Shown piece after piece: positions 46,275 to 58,927 of a stretch of 64,000 nucleotides of DNA. A program made the translations under genes and the position numbers. Source of the DNA: Globodera rostochiensis (lineage: Eukaryota; Nematoda; Chromadorea; Rhabditida; Heteroderidae). The stretch is taken from positions 2,154,793-2,218,792 of the forward strand of contig JAEVLN010000007.1 in assembly GCA_018350325.1 (NCBI GenBank). Reading direction: 5' to 3'. Each line of letters starts with the position of its first letter. Positions within the stretch are counted from its first letter, which is position 1. Under the pieces are notes generated by a model. It saw only the letters and a program-made list of their open reading frames with translations, made no database searches and had not been told where the DNA came from.

Positions 46275-47485
46275 ATGGGATCATCATCATCATCTTCATC
46301 GTCATCATCATTAGAATATCTCTCCCCTGCCGAGTGGACGCCAGTCACTCCCTGCGGCTGCGGTTGCCAGCATTATCCTGCCGTTTAAATGGAATTACAT
46401 GCGCATCCAATGGAACTCCTTCACTTAATTGGGAGTATTAACCCATTTCTCGCTCCGGTTAAATTACTCCATTCATCGGTTAGCTGCAAAATATTTAATA
46501 ATTCAAAAATAGTTTTACAGAAGTTGGCCACGCACCACGCCGTTTTGGTTTATTTTGTCTGTGGCTGGCACGTATGGCAAAAAGAACCGGCGCACTTACG
46601 AAATTGTCGACCTCGGCAAGGAAAGCCGGTGGGCTAATTTTCTGTTTTAGCTGATCAAAATTGAAGCAAATTGTCCAGAATTCGGCAAATTTTAAAATTT
46701 ATTTTCGACTCTTGGTGGTTTGGCTTCTTTATATACCAATCGACCTCTCACTCTCTAATTCACGAAACTGAATTTTTTTTTTGTGCGGAAACCATTTTGA
46801 AGAAAGTTATGGATCCTCTAACTTTGCAATATCATTGGGTGGACCCTTTTGGTCAAAATTTGTGAATTTTTTCTTCTAAAAATTGTCTAAAAATGCGTTA
46901 TTTGGTGCACTTATAACGCATTCGTCAATAGAAAATACAAAAAACAACGATTACTAAGGTCACGAGCGCTTCCTTAAAATTAAAACAGCAAAATTCTTAA
47001 AAGGCCCATACGTAATTATTGTCAAAACTAAAACACTTTTTATTCTTTCCGGGAGCGCCTTTAAGCATTCTCGCACTCCCGAAACTTAAAGTATGGAAAA
47101 GGATTCAACGCATTTTTCCTCATTTCTTTATGTTTTATGCTTTAGTTAGGGCTACTACGGTCGCTCCCTCGGAATTTGTGCGGAGACCGAAATGAATGAT
47201 TCTTATGAAAAAGTGGAGGACATTTTTCGTGGTATGTGGACGAAATACAAATTTGACCATGGCCAACTGTCAACATTGGGCCCGCGACTTCTATAATCGT
47301 GGTATAAAGTTGTGCTGTTTTCTTTATTAGTTTTATAAAGATGAAAATTGCTTCTTTAAAAAAAAAATTAATAAAGTTATTATTTAGTTGGGGAGGAATC
47401 GATGGAGGCATTCCATTCGTATCGTTATCGCATTGGTTTTGGTGTTTTTACCGATGACGGGGAGATGATTTTACTTTTGAATACA
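46275..47485 (+). pseudogene. Dead copy of gene K
   Basis: Four exon blocks match gene K: 46275 onward (PCGCGCQHY), about 46521-46635 (HHAVLVYFVCG), 47146-47305 (GYYG, NCQHWARDFYNR) and about 47388-47485. A TAA at 46386-46388 replaces the lysine after AV, the second block has lost the frame, and the W before GYYG is TAG at the exon start. Still informative, because it keeps the N-C-x-H-W motif that gene K has lost. Confidence 0.8.
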
Positions 47486-47549
47486 CTAGCGGTTTAGGTG
47501 CGCCTAACGGCGCACCCAACCGCTAGAAGTACGGATATGTTATGAACAG

Positions 47550-50500
47550 ATTTGATTGAAATACTTCAATTCCCTTTTGGCTCTTTTCTCTCTTGGCATT
47601 TTCCCCGCTTTTGGCTTTCCCCCGTGGCATTTCACCTTTTTGCCCTTTTGGCATTTTGCCTTTTGGCACTTTTCCCTCTTGACATTTTCTCTCTTTTGGC
47701 ACTTTTCCCTTTTGGCACTTTTCCCGCTTGGCAGTTTCCCCGCTTTTGGCTTTTCCCCTGTGGCATTTCACTTTTTTGCACTTTTCGTTTTGGCATTTGC
47801 ATCTTGTGGCACTTTTCCCTATTGACATTTTCTCTCTTTTGGCACTTTTCCCTTTTGGCACTTTTCCCGCTAGGCATTTTCTCCCTTTTTACCTTTTTCC
47901 CTTTTGGCATTTTACCTTTTGGCACTTTTCTCTCTTGGCACTGTTTCCTCTTGGCATTTTCTCTCTTTTTCTCTTTTGACACTTTTCCCTTTTGGCACTT
48001 TTCCCGCTAGGCATTTTCCCCGCTTTTGGCTTTCCCCCGTGGCATTTCACCTTTTTGCCCTTTTGGCATTTTGCCTTTTGGCACTTTTCCCGCTTGGCAT
48101 TTTCTCTCTTTTTCTCTTTTGGCACTTTTCCCTTTTGGCACTTTTCCCGCTTGGAATTTTGCCTTTTGGCACTTTTCCCTTTTGGCATTTTTCCTTTTGG
48201 CACTTTTCTCTCTTGGCACTGTTTCCTCTTAGGCATTTTCTCTCTTTTTCTCTTTTGACACTTTTCCTTTTTGGCACTTTTCCCGCTAGGCATTTTCCCC
48301 GCTTTTGGCTTTCCCCGTGGCATTTCACCTTTTTGCCCTTTTGGCATTTTACCTTTTGGCACTTTTCCCGCTTGGCATTTTCCCCGTTTTTGGCTTTCCC
48401 CCGTGGCATTTCACCTTTTTGCCCTTTTGGCACTTTTCCCTTTTGGCACTTTTCCTTTTGGCACTTTTCTCTCTTGGCACTGTTTCCTCTTAGGCATTTT
48501 CTCTCTTTTTCTCTTTTGGCACTTTTCACCTTGGCATTTTCTCTCTTTTCCATTTTGACATTTTCCCTTTTGGCACTGTTCGCCGGGCATTTCACCTTTT
48601 GGCATCTTCATCTTACGGCACTTTTTCACTATTGATTTTCCCTTTTGGCACTGTTCCTGTTCCCTCTTGGCATTTTCTCCCTTTTTACCTTTTTCCCCTT
48701 TGGGCACTTTTCCCTTTTGGCATTTTGCCTTTTGGCACTTTTCCCTCTTGGCACTATTCCTCTAGGCATTTTCTCTCTTTTTCCCTTTTGGCACTTTTCC
48801 CGCTTGGCATTTTCCCCGCTTTTGGCTTTCCCCCGTGGCATTTCACCTTTTTGCCCTTTTGACACTTTTCCCTTTTGGCACTTTTCCCGCTAGGCATTTT
48901 CCCCGCTTTTGGCTTTCCCCCGTGGCATTTCACCTTTTTGCCCTTTTGGCATTTTACCTTTTGGCACTTTTCACTCTTGGCATTTTCTCTCTTTTCCATT
49001 TTGACATTTTCCCTTTTGGCACTGTTCCCCGGGCATTTCACCTTTTGGCATCTTCATCTTATGGTACTTTTCACTCTTGATTTTCGCTTTTGGCACTGTT
49101 CCCTCTTGACATTTTCTCCCTTTTTACCTTTTCCCCTTTGGGCACTTTTCCCTTTTGGCATTTTGCCTTTTGGCACTTTTCCCTCTTGGCACTATTCCTC
49201 TAGGCATTTTCTCTCTTTTTCCCTTTTGGCACTTTTCCCTTTTGGCACTTTTCCCGCTTGGCATTTTCCCCGCTTTTGGCTTTCCCCCGTGGCATTTCAC
49301 CTTTTTGCCCTTTTGACACTTTTCCCTTTTGGCACTTTTCCCGCTAGGCATTTTCCCCGCTTTTGGCTTTCCCCCGTGGCATTTCACCTTTTTGCCCTTT
49401 TGGCATTTTACCTTTTGGCACTTTTCCCTTTTGGCACTTTTCCTTTTGGCACTTTTCTCTCTTGGCACTGTTTCCTCTTAGGCATTTTCTCTCTTTTTCT
49501 CTTTTGGCACTTTTCACCTTGGCATTTTCTCTCTTTTCCATTTTGACATTTTCCCTTTTGGCACTGTTCGCCGGGCATTTCACCTTTTGGCATCTTCATC
49601 TTACGGCACTTTTTCACTATTGATTTTCCCTTTTGGCACTGTTCCTGTTCCCTCTTGGCATTTTCTCCCTTTTTACCTTTTTCCCCTTTGGGCACTTTTC
49701 CCTTTTGGCATTTTGCCTTTTGGCACTTTTCCCTCTTGGCACTATTCCTCTAGGCATTTTCTCTCTTTTTCCCTTTTGGCACTTTTCCCTTTTGGCACTT
49801 TTCCCGCTTGGCATTTTCCCCGCTTTTGGCTTTCCCCCGTGGCATTTCACCTTTTTGCCCTTTTGACACTTTTCCCTTTTGGCACTTTTCCCGCTAGGCA
49901 TTTTCCCCGCTTTTGGCTTTCCCCCGTGGCATTTCACCTTTTTGCCCTTTTGGCATTTTACCTTTTGGCACTTTTCACTCTTGGCATTTTCTCTCTTTTC
50001 CATTTTGACATTTTCCCTTTTGCCACTGTTCCCCGGGCATTTCACCTTTTGGCATCTTCATCTTATGGTACTTTTCACTCTTGATTTTCGCTTTTGGCAC
50101 TGTTCCCTCTTGACATTTTCTCCCTTTTTACCTTTTCCCCTTTGGGCACTTTTCCCTTTTGGCACTTTTCCCGCTTGGCATTTTCCCCGCTTTTGGCTTT
50201 CCCCCGTGGCATTTCACCTTTTTGCCCTTTTGACACTTTTCCCTTTTGGCACTTTTCCCGCTTGGCATTTTCCCCGCTTTTGGCTTTCCCCCGTGGCATT
50301 TCACCTTTTTGCCCTTTTGACACTTTTCCCTTTTGGCACTTTTCCCGCTAGGCATTTTCCCCGCTTTTGGCTTTCCCCCGTGGCATTTCACCTTTTTGCC
50401 CTTTTGGCATTTTACCTTTTGGCACTTTTCACTCTTGGCATTTTCTCTCTTTTCCATTTTGACATTTTCCCTTTTGGCACTGTTCCCCGGGCATTTCACC

Positions 50501-53395
50501 TTTTGGCATCTTCATCTTATGGTACTTTTCACTCTTGATTTTCGCTTTTGGCACTGTTCCCTCTTGACATTTTCTCCCTTTTTACCTTTTCCCCTTTGGG
50601 CACTTTTCCCTTTTGGCATTTTGCCTTTTGGCACTTTTCCCTCTTGGCACTATTCCTCTAGGCATTTTCTCTCTTTTTCCCTTTTGGCACTTTTCCCTTT
50701 TGGCACTTTTCCCGCTTGGCATTTTCCCCGCTTTTGGCTTTCCCCCGTGGCATTTCACCTTTTTGCCCTTTTGACACTTTTCCCTTTTGGCACTTTTCCC
50801 GCTAGGCATTTTCCCCGCTTTTGGCTTTCCCCCGTGGCATTTCACCTTTTTGCCCTTTTGGCATTTTACCTTTTGGCACTTTTCCCTTTTGGCACTTTTC
50901 CTTTTGGCACTTTTCTCTCTTGGCACTGTTTCCTCTTAGGCATTTTCTCTCTTTTTCTCTTTTGGCACTTTTCACCTTGGCATTTTCTCTCTTTTCCATT
51001 TTGACATTTTCCCTTTTGGCACTGTTCGCCGGGCATTTCACCTTTTGGCATCTTCATCTTACGGCACTTTTTCACTATTGATTTTCCCTTTTGGCACTGT
51101 TCCTGTTCCCTCTTGGCATTTTCTCCCTTTTTACCTTTTTCCCCTTTGGGCACTTTTCCCTTTTGGCATTTTGCCTTTTGGCACTTTTCCCTCTTGGCAC
51201 TATTCCTCTAGGCATTTTCTCTCTTTTTCCCTTTTGGCACTTTTCCCTTTTGGCACTTTTCCCGCTTGGCATTTTCCCCGCTTTTGGCTTTCCCCCGTGG
51301 CATTTCACCTTTTTGCCCTTTTGACACTTTTCCCTTTTGGCACTTTTCCCGCTAGGCATTTTCCCCGCTTTTGGCTTTCCCCCGTGGCATTTCACCTTTT
51401 TGCCCTTTTGGCATTTTACCTTTTGGCACTTTTCACTCTTGGCATTTTCTCTCTTTTCCATTTTGACATTTTCCCTTTTGGCACTGTTCCCCGGGCATTT
51501 CACCTTTTGGCATCTTCATCTTATGGTACTTTTCACTCTTGATTTTCGCTTTTGGCACTGTTCCCTCTTGACATTTTCTCCCTTTTTACCTTTTCCCCTT
51601 TGGGCACTTTTCCCTTTTGGCATTTTGCCTTTTGGCACTTTTCCCTCTTGGCACTATTCCTCTAGGCATTTTCTCTCTTTTTCCCTTTTGGCACTTTTCC
51701 CTTTTGGCACTTTTCCCGCTTGGCATTTTCCCCGCTTTTGGCTTTCCCCCGTGGCATTTCACCTTTTTGCCCTTTTGACACTTTTCCCTTTTGGCACTTT
51801 TCCCGCTAGGCATTTTCCCCGCTTTTGGCTTTCCCCCGTGGCATTTCACCTTTTTGCCCTTTTGGCATTTTACCTTTTGGCACTTTTCCCTTTTGGCACT
51901 TTTCCTTTTGGCACTTTTCTCTCTTGGCACTGTTTCCTCTTAGGCATTTTCTCTCTTTTTCTCTTTTGGCACTTTTCACCTTGGCATTTTCTCTCTTTTC
52001 CATTTTGACATTTTCCCTTTTGGCACTGTTCGCCGGGCATTTCACCTTTTGGCATCTTCATCTTACGGCACTTTTTCACTATTGATTTTCCCTTTTGGCA
52101 CTGTTCCTGTTCCCTCTTGGCATTTTCTCCCTTTTTACCTTTTTCCCCTTTGGGCACTTTTCCCTTTTGGCATTTTGCCTTTTGGCACTTTTCCCTCTTG
52201 GCACTATTCCTCTAGGCATTTTCTCTCTTTTTCCCTTTTGGCACTTTTCCCTTTTGGCACTTTTCCCGCTTGGCATTTTCCCCGCTTTTGGCTTTCCCCC
52301 GTGGCATTTCACCTTTTTGCCCTTTTGACACTTTTCCCTTTTGGCACTTTTCCCGCTAGGCATTTTCCCCGCTTTTGGCTTTCCCCCGTGGCATTTCACC
52401 TTTTTGCCCTTTTGGCATTTTACCTTTTGGCACTTTTCACTCTTGGCATTTTCTCTCTTTTCCATTTTGACATTTTCCCTTTTGGCACTGTTCCCCGGGC
52501 ATTTCACCTTTTGGCATCTTCATCTTATGGTACTTTTCACTCTTGATTTTCGCTTTTGGCACTGTTCCCTCTTGACATTTTCTCCCTTTTTACCTTTTCC
52601 CCTTTGGGCACTTTTCCCTTTTGGCATTTTGCCTTTTGGCACTTTTCCCTCTTGGCACTATTCCTCTAGGCATTTTCTCTCTTTTTCCCTTTTGGCACTT
52701 TTCCCTTTTGGCACTTTTCCCGCTTGGCATTTTCCCCGCTTTTGGCTTTCCCCCGTGGCATTTCACCTTTTTGCCCTTTTGACACTTTTCCCTTTTGGCA
52801 CTTTTCCCGCTAGGCATTTTCCCCGCTTTTGGCTTTCCCCCGTGGCATTTCACCTTTTTGCCCTTTTGGCATTTTACCTTTTGGCACTTTTCACTCTTGG
52901 CATTTTCTCTCTTTTCCATTTTGACATTTTCCCTTTTGGCACTGTTCCCCGGGCATTTCACCTTTTGGCATCTTCATCTTACGGCATTTTTTCACTCTTG
53001 ATTTTCCCTTTTGGCACTGTTCCTGTTCCCTCTTGGCATTTTCTCCCTTTTTACCTTTTTCCCCTTTGGGCACTTTTCCCTTTTGGCATTTTGCCTTTTG
53101 GCACTTTTCCCTCTTGGCACTATTCCTCTAGGCATTTTCTCTCTTTTTCCCTTTTGGCACTTTTCCCTTTTGGCACTTTTCCCGCTAGGCATTTTCCCCG
53201 CTTTTGGCTTTCCCCCGTGGCATTTCACCTTTTTGCCCTTTTGGCATTTTACCTTTTGGCACTTTTCACTCTTGGCATTTTCTCTCTTTTTCCCTTTTGG
53301 CACTGTTCCCTCTTGACATTTTCTCCCTTTTTACCTTTTCTCTCTTGGCATTTTCTCTCTTTTTCCCTTTAGGCACTTTTACCGCTTGGCACTTA
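47550..53395. repeat. ~5.8-kb satellite of a 16-bp GGCACTTTTCCCTTTT unit with higher-order repeats
   Basis: The basic unit (GGCACTTTTCCCTTTT and variants such as GGCATTTTCCCCGCTT) repeats over the whole region. Longer blocks recur with period 1,004 bp (for example 48875 to 49879, 50333 to 51337 to 52341) and 454 bp (49879 to 50333, 52341 to 52795). The + strand is strongly pyrimidine-rich. Many long open frames on both strands, up to 343 codons, arise only because the unit lacks stop codons. Confidence 0.95.
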
Positions 53396-54074
53396 TTTTC
53401 GCATTTATCTTTGTTAAAAAGTTTTTTAACAAAATTTATTTAGCCTTTAAAAAAATAAAAAATGAATTTAAAACTTGTTTAGTTCAATTTTAATTAATTG
53501 AAAAAAGAAATGCATTTGGGATTTGAACCCACACATTAAACATTAAACGCTAAAGCGCTTATCCACTACCCCACACGAACAGATAATTCCACTTACTTTT
53601 CTTTACCAACCGCTAATCTCTGCTGCCCATCATTTCTCTCTCACACTACCTCCTTTCACTCTTTCTCTTGCCTCTTCTCCCTCACTCTTTTCTACTTTCT
53701 CTTTCTCTGCACTCCCACGCCAATTAGACAGCGCTGCGCACCCGCTGCAAATGAGCAGCGAGTGGCGTACGCGTCAGCGACCGACGCGCACGCCACAGCG
53801 GGCAGCGCAGCCATTTGCTCAATGTCTCTACCCCACCTTATCCCTCATTTTTTCTCTCTTTCTCTTTCAAAAGTCTCTTCACTTTCAACACTATTTCCTT
53901 CTTCCTTGTGCCTACTCTTCTTCACTTCTTAACCTTTTGGCACAACGTCTTCACCAAATTCAACAGCGTTACAAACAAACAAAAACACGTCTCCTTTTTA
54001 TATAAGGACGAGCGCTTGACTGCCGCTTCGCGGCAGCCAACCGCTCTTCGTTGTCTTTAATCTTTTTTTTGTTT
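53396..54074. other. Intergenic with a tRNA-like sequence (53512-53575, minus)
   Basis: Minus strand: GTGGGGTAGTGGATAAGCGC and GGTTCAAATCC spaced like A and B boxes. I do not see a full cloverleaf. The remainder is pyrimidine-rich with no supported gene. Confidence 0.45.
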
Positions 54075-54690
54075 AAATTTTTTCTGTTGCCTTGACTCTT
54101 GACTTGTCTTGCATTGATTTTTGATTTTCCTTGACTCTTTCTTGACTTGAATCTTGACTTTTGCCTTGGCTCTTGATTGCCCTGATTGCCTGGGCTTTTA
54201 ACTTGCTTTGACTCTTGACTTACCTTGTGGGGGGGGGGGTGGGTCAGCGGTGCCGAAAGGCGCCGCCGAGAAAATTTTTTGTAATTTTTACTCAATTTTT
54301 GTTAAGAAATTTCATCAAAATTTTAACGAAATTAAGCATTTTGCTTAGGAATTTAGGAATTTTAAAAAAAATTACGTAAGATTGGAAGAGTTCGGCGGCG
54401 CCTGCCGGCGCCGCCGGGGAAATTTTTTAACATTTAATGAATTTATTAAGAAAATGAAAGCAAAAATTCAACAATATGTGATTAAGTTATTTCAAAAATT
54501 CTTTTTTTGTGCGCATTCTAGTTTAAAAATATTTGAAAATCATTAAAAATGTTCCGTTAATGGGGGATAGAATGTGAAGGCCGAAGAAAGGCTAAAAAAA
54601 TCGCACTAAAGCGGGTTCGAACCCAAAAAACAAGATAGAAAAGACAAAACACTGACAAATGAACTATCCGTTTACAGGTGCGACACATGT
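54075..54690 (-). repeat. CTTGACTCTTGACTT repeat followed by a SINE-like unit
   Basis: 54075-54232 repeats CTTGACT words. Then, minus strand, a tRNA-like head with GGGTTCGAACCC near 54610, a body matching the 29.3-kb unit, and two hairpins (about 54243-54268 and 54392-54416, GGCGGCGCC and partner). This is the fourth copy of the composite, again next to a short-word repeat. Confidence 0.6.
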
Positions 54691-55314
54691 AAAATGATCA
54701 AATCTCATAGATTCTGGCAATGCCTGTTAAGCCGAGCCACCTGCTGGAAGAGGATACTTTTTTAAGCTCGCTTTTATTCTCTTTTTCTTCCCTTTCAGAA
54801 TGGATTTCCATCCGCCCGCCCTTTATGCTCACCAGTGTTCTCTCCGTTGCATTGGAGATATAATCCCAAACATCTTTCTGCAGAATCGGGCAGAGTTTGC
54901 AAAAGTGCCAAAATTTTCCAAGGCCCCTAATGTACACGGCCTCGCCGAGTCGGCAACTCTTCTCATCCTCTCAAATTCAGACACTTTTTCGATTGTCATA
55001 TAACCCCATCCCTTTGACTTTATACGGACCTGAAGTGCAATTTGGACAGATTCTGAAATAACATTTAGCGGTTCTGCTGCAACCTATGGTCCATATGGGT
55101 ACCCGGACCGGACTCAGCCCGGGGTTTCTCGGAACGAGTCGGGGATGAGCGAAAATCAGTTTTTTTTTTCAAAATAGCCATAAGCCCTCAAATATTTGAA
55201 ATTGGCTCGAGCAAATGTCAGAAAATTCATAACTACTAATCCGACTTTTATAATCCATTTTTTCGAATTTATTTGAAAAAATTCCTCGTACGTATAAAAT
55301 GCATATTTACCCAC
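54691..55314. other. No supported gene
   Basis: Short open frames on both strands without domains; AT-rich with a GC patch near 55110-55140. Confidence 0.4.
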
Positions 55315-55412
55315 CATCGTCGTCCGATTTGATCGCGGTCCGTTCATTGTTCGGGAATTGCAGCGGGTACAGTTCGGGCAGAGCCGCGTTTTGCTTTGTC
55401 TTGGGCACGGGA
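55315..55412 (-). pseudogene. Fragment of a BTB-BACK gene (exon 7 type)
   Basis: Minus strand reads [20 protein letters not shown], matching [17 protein letters not shown] of gene C exon 7. A donor-like GTGGGT follows. A longer overlapping frame (55156-55551) is open by chance as far as I can tell. No neighbouring BTB or BACK exons are visible. Confidence 0.5.
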
Positions 55413-55724
55413 CCTCTGGAACGTCCGGGATAATGTGATCCTCGTAAGAGGCGATGGTGTGAACGGCGACCGGGGTGAAACTAGAGACGGAATTGTTTCT
55501 GGATGGAAATAGTTCAAAAAATTTGATAGAATCCCTGACCGATGTGGCCACAAATATGTGTCTCCTTTCAAAACAATTGGATGATTTTTTATTGCTTTAT
55601 GAAAAAATAATCAAATTTTTAATGGTTTTACCAACATTTTCACATTAATATTAAAATGCAATTTTATTAAAAAAAATCGGAAAATTCCAGTTCCCTCTTT
55701 ATTCTCTGATCACAATTCTCTGGG

Positions 55725-56310
55725 TCAACATTTTGCCGGGAGCGAATAAAACATTCAAATTTATGATGAAAAGAGTAAATATGTCCATCCCCCGTTTTTG
55801 CGTCAACATTTGCCCAAAGAAATGCCCATTCAGTTTTTAAGATAATCCCAACATTCAATCTATAAATACATATGAATCATAACGGTTAAGTTCTTATTCA
55901 AACTTTTATATTTTTAGAAACTAATTTAAACTTTCCTTAAAAAACAGTTAGCTACGTTCTGGACTTTAGATCCATATCGAATCATGTGCTCAATGCAATT
56001 TATTAATCAAATCATCTCAATTGTTCGTTTTATTTCGTTCATTTATCGGACCTTTGTTTGTTTTATTTTGTTCATTTATGAGGCCTATCTGAATAAGCAA
56101 AAGGGAAATCGTCTCAAAACGAATGGTAAGTGCAGGGTTCCCATCGAAAATTTTCTGTTTAAAAACAAACAAATAATGAATAAAAAATTTGATAAAAAAA
56201 GATTTAAAAACATTGGCGACTTGCAGAAAACAATTGCCGTGTTATTGATACAATAAAAGGAAACAATAATCCAATAGAAAATTTGGTGCAGAATTCGGAA
56301 ATGCCCCCCT
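55725..56310 (+). pseudogene. Truncated copy of the 5' part of gene D (spacer, membrane exon, coil fragment)
   Basis: Words TCAACATTTTGC and GATAATCCCAAC match 12460-12600. The exon from 55949 (acceptor AACAG) reads LATFWTLDPYRI and ends NKQKGNRLKTN at a GTAAG donor, paralleling gene D's membrane exon. Near 56220, LQKTIAVL matches the end of gene D's coil exon. The SPRY is missing; a tandem satellite follows. Confidence 0.6.
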
Positions 56311-56344
56311 GCAAACACTTTTTGTCGATTTTAAACCGGTTTAC

Positions 56345-58465
56345 ATAGAGTTAGCTCCGGGGTCCATGCAAATTGATCGATAAATTTTGGAATTGTCTGA
56401 CCGAAAGGTTGGACTTAAATTTGATTTCCCGATTCCATTGGAAGGTTTTCGATTATTTTCACTCATTTTTCGAAATAAATTACTAATTTTACGACAAATT
56501 TTACATTTGGAGAAATAGCATTAGAAAAAGAGAGAGAGAGAGTCAAACGGTGAGAGTAATTTGATCATCAACGCACCCTATCTAAAAATTATTTTAGTAA
56601 TTTTGGAACATTTTATTTTTGAAGAAATAGTGTGATAAAAAGAGAGAGTCAGACGTCGAGAGTAATTGAGCAATGAACGCACCTTATCCAAAAATTGTTG
56701 GTACTTTTTTATAAAGTTACAGAAATTGCTATAGTTTTAGTCCAAATAAGGTATGTATTTGGACGGTCCATGCAAGTGGATCGATAAATTTTGGAATTGT
56801 CTGACCGAAAGGTTGGACTTAAATTTGATTTCCCGATTCTATTGGAAGGTTTTTTCGATTATTTTCACTCATTTTTCGAAATAAATTAGTAATTTTACGA
56901 CAAATTTTACATTTGAAGAAATAGCATTAGAAAAAGAGAGAGAGTCAAACGGTGAGAGTAATTTGATCATCAACGCACCCTATCTAAAAATTATTTTAGT
57001 TTACTTTTTGGAACATTTTAATTTTTTGAAGAAATAGTGTGATAAAAAGAGAGAGTCAGACGTCGAGAGTAATTGAGCAATGAACGCACCCTATCCAAAA
57101 ATTGTTGGTACTTTTTCATAAAGTTTCAGAAATTGCTGTGGTGGTTGACTAGTTTTAGTCCAAATAAGGTATGTATTTGGACGGTCCATGCAAATGGATC
57201 GATAAATTTTGGAATTGTCTGACCGAAAGGTTGGACTAAAATTTGATTTCCCGATTCTATTGGAAGGTTTTTTCGATTATTTTCACTCATTTTTCGAAAT
57301 AAATTAGTAATTTTACGACAAATTTTACATTTGAAGAAATAGCATTAGAAAAAGAGAGAGAGTCAAACGGTGAGAGTAATTTGATCATCAACGCACCCTA
57401 TCTAAAAATTATTTTAGTTTACTTTATGGAACCTTTTATTTTTGAAGAAATAGTGTGATAAAAAGAGAGAGTCAGACGTCGAGAGTAATTGAGCAATGAA
57501 CGCACCCTATCCAAAAATTGTTGGTACTTTTTCATAAAGTTTCAGAAATTGCTGTGGTGGTTGACTAGTTTTAGTCCAAAATGCAAATGGATCGATAAAT
57601 TTTGGAATTGTCTGACCGAAAGGTTGGACTTAAATTTGATTTCCCGATTCCATAGGAAGGTTTTTCGATTATTTTCACTCATTTTTCGAAATAAATTAGT
57701 AATTTTACGACAAATTTTACATTTGAAGAAATAGCATTAGAAAAAGAGAGAGAGTTTTGGAACATTTTATTTTTGAAGAAATAGTGTGATAAAAAGAGAG
57801 AGTCAGACGTCGAGAGTAATTGAGCAATGAACGCACCCTATCCAAAAATTGTTGGTACTTTTTCATAAAGTTTCAGAAATTGCTGTGGTGGTTGACTAGT
57901 TTTAGTCCAAATAAGGTATGTATTTGGACGGTCCATGCAAATGGATCGATAAATTTTGGAATTGTCTGACCGAAAGGTTGGACTTAAATTTGATTTCCCG
58001 ATTCTATTGGAAGGTTTTTTCGATTATTTTCACTCATTTTTCGAAATAAATTAGTAATTTTACGACAAATTTTACATTTGAAGAAATAGCATTAGAAAAA
58101 GAGAGAGAGTCAAACGGTGAGAGTAATTTGATCATCAACGCACCCTATCTAAAAATTATTTTAGTTTACTTTTTGGAACATTTTATTTTTGAAGAAATAG
58201 TGTGATAAAAAGAGAGAGTCAGACGTCGAGAGTAATTGAGCAATGAACGCACCCTATCCAAAAATTGTTGGTACTTTTTCATAAAGTTTCAGAAATTGCT
58301 GTGGTGGTTGACTAGTTTTAGTCCAAATAAGGTATGTATTTGGACGGTCCATGCAAATGGATCGATAAATTTTGGAATTGTCTGACCGAAAGGTTGGACT
58401 AAAATTTGATTTCCCGATTATATTGGAAGGTTTTTTCGATTATTTTCACTCATTTTTCGAAATTT
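56345..58465. repeat. ~415-bp tandem satellite, about five copies
   Basis: The phrase GGATCGATAAATTTTGGAAT recurs near 56370, 56778, 57196, 57588, 57943 and 58362. Each period holds two diverged versions of a ~100-bp module (GAAGAAATAGTGTGATAAAA and GAAGAAATAGCATTAGAAAA types) plus about 200 bp of other sequence. One period is shortened. Confidence 0.9.
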
Positions 58466-58575
58466 ATCCATATGTATAAGTCAATATTTCACGTTTTTAG
58501 TCAATATAAATCTCGGCTCTATACATAATTTGTGCTGATAAAAAGATCAAAATTTGCGACAAAATGCCAGAGTAT

Positions 58576-58745
58576 TCAATTTAAATAGAGGGGGAAATCG
58601 AAGTGTGATCGAAGGATGAAGTCAAATTTAATTTGTAAGAGGATAATGGCGCAATTATTTGATCGCAATTGGAAATTTTGTCCATTTGTTAGCAGCGCCT
58701 CTGTCTCTTCGGCCGATGACTTTCTTTTTTTGGAAACGGCGCACA
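58576..58745 (-). CDS. Possible orphan exon
   Basis: After an AAAG acceptor the minus strand reads MRGMCAVSKKRKSSAEETEA and stays open for about 55 codons. No recognised family and no neighbouring exon that fits; listed because the region is otherwise stop-rich. Confidence 0.25.
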
Positions 58746-58927
58746 TTCCGCGCATGCTTTGATTAAACAATTAAAATACCTATTTGCATTTATAATAATT
58801 AATTTGTTATTTAAAAGCATTTTAAACTTATTTATACAAATATTTAATAAACATACCTTTCATATATTTGATTTGCCTGTTGTGTGCGCGACTTTGTCAA
58901 TTAATGGGTGGTCTTCATTTTGAGTGT

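Noticed and set aside
52341..53372. 343-codon open frame, the longest in the window, and dozens of similar frames between 47.5 and 53.4 kb on both strands
   Set aside because: They are satellite sequence with a 16-bp unit lacking stops, so every frame stays open. No start context, splice sites or domain.
55156..55551. 131-residue minus-strand frame
   Set aside because: It overlaps, in another frame, a recognisable BTB-BACK exon 7 fragment, which explains the GC-rich open stretch better.
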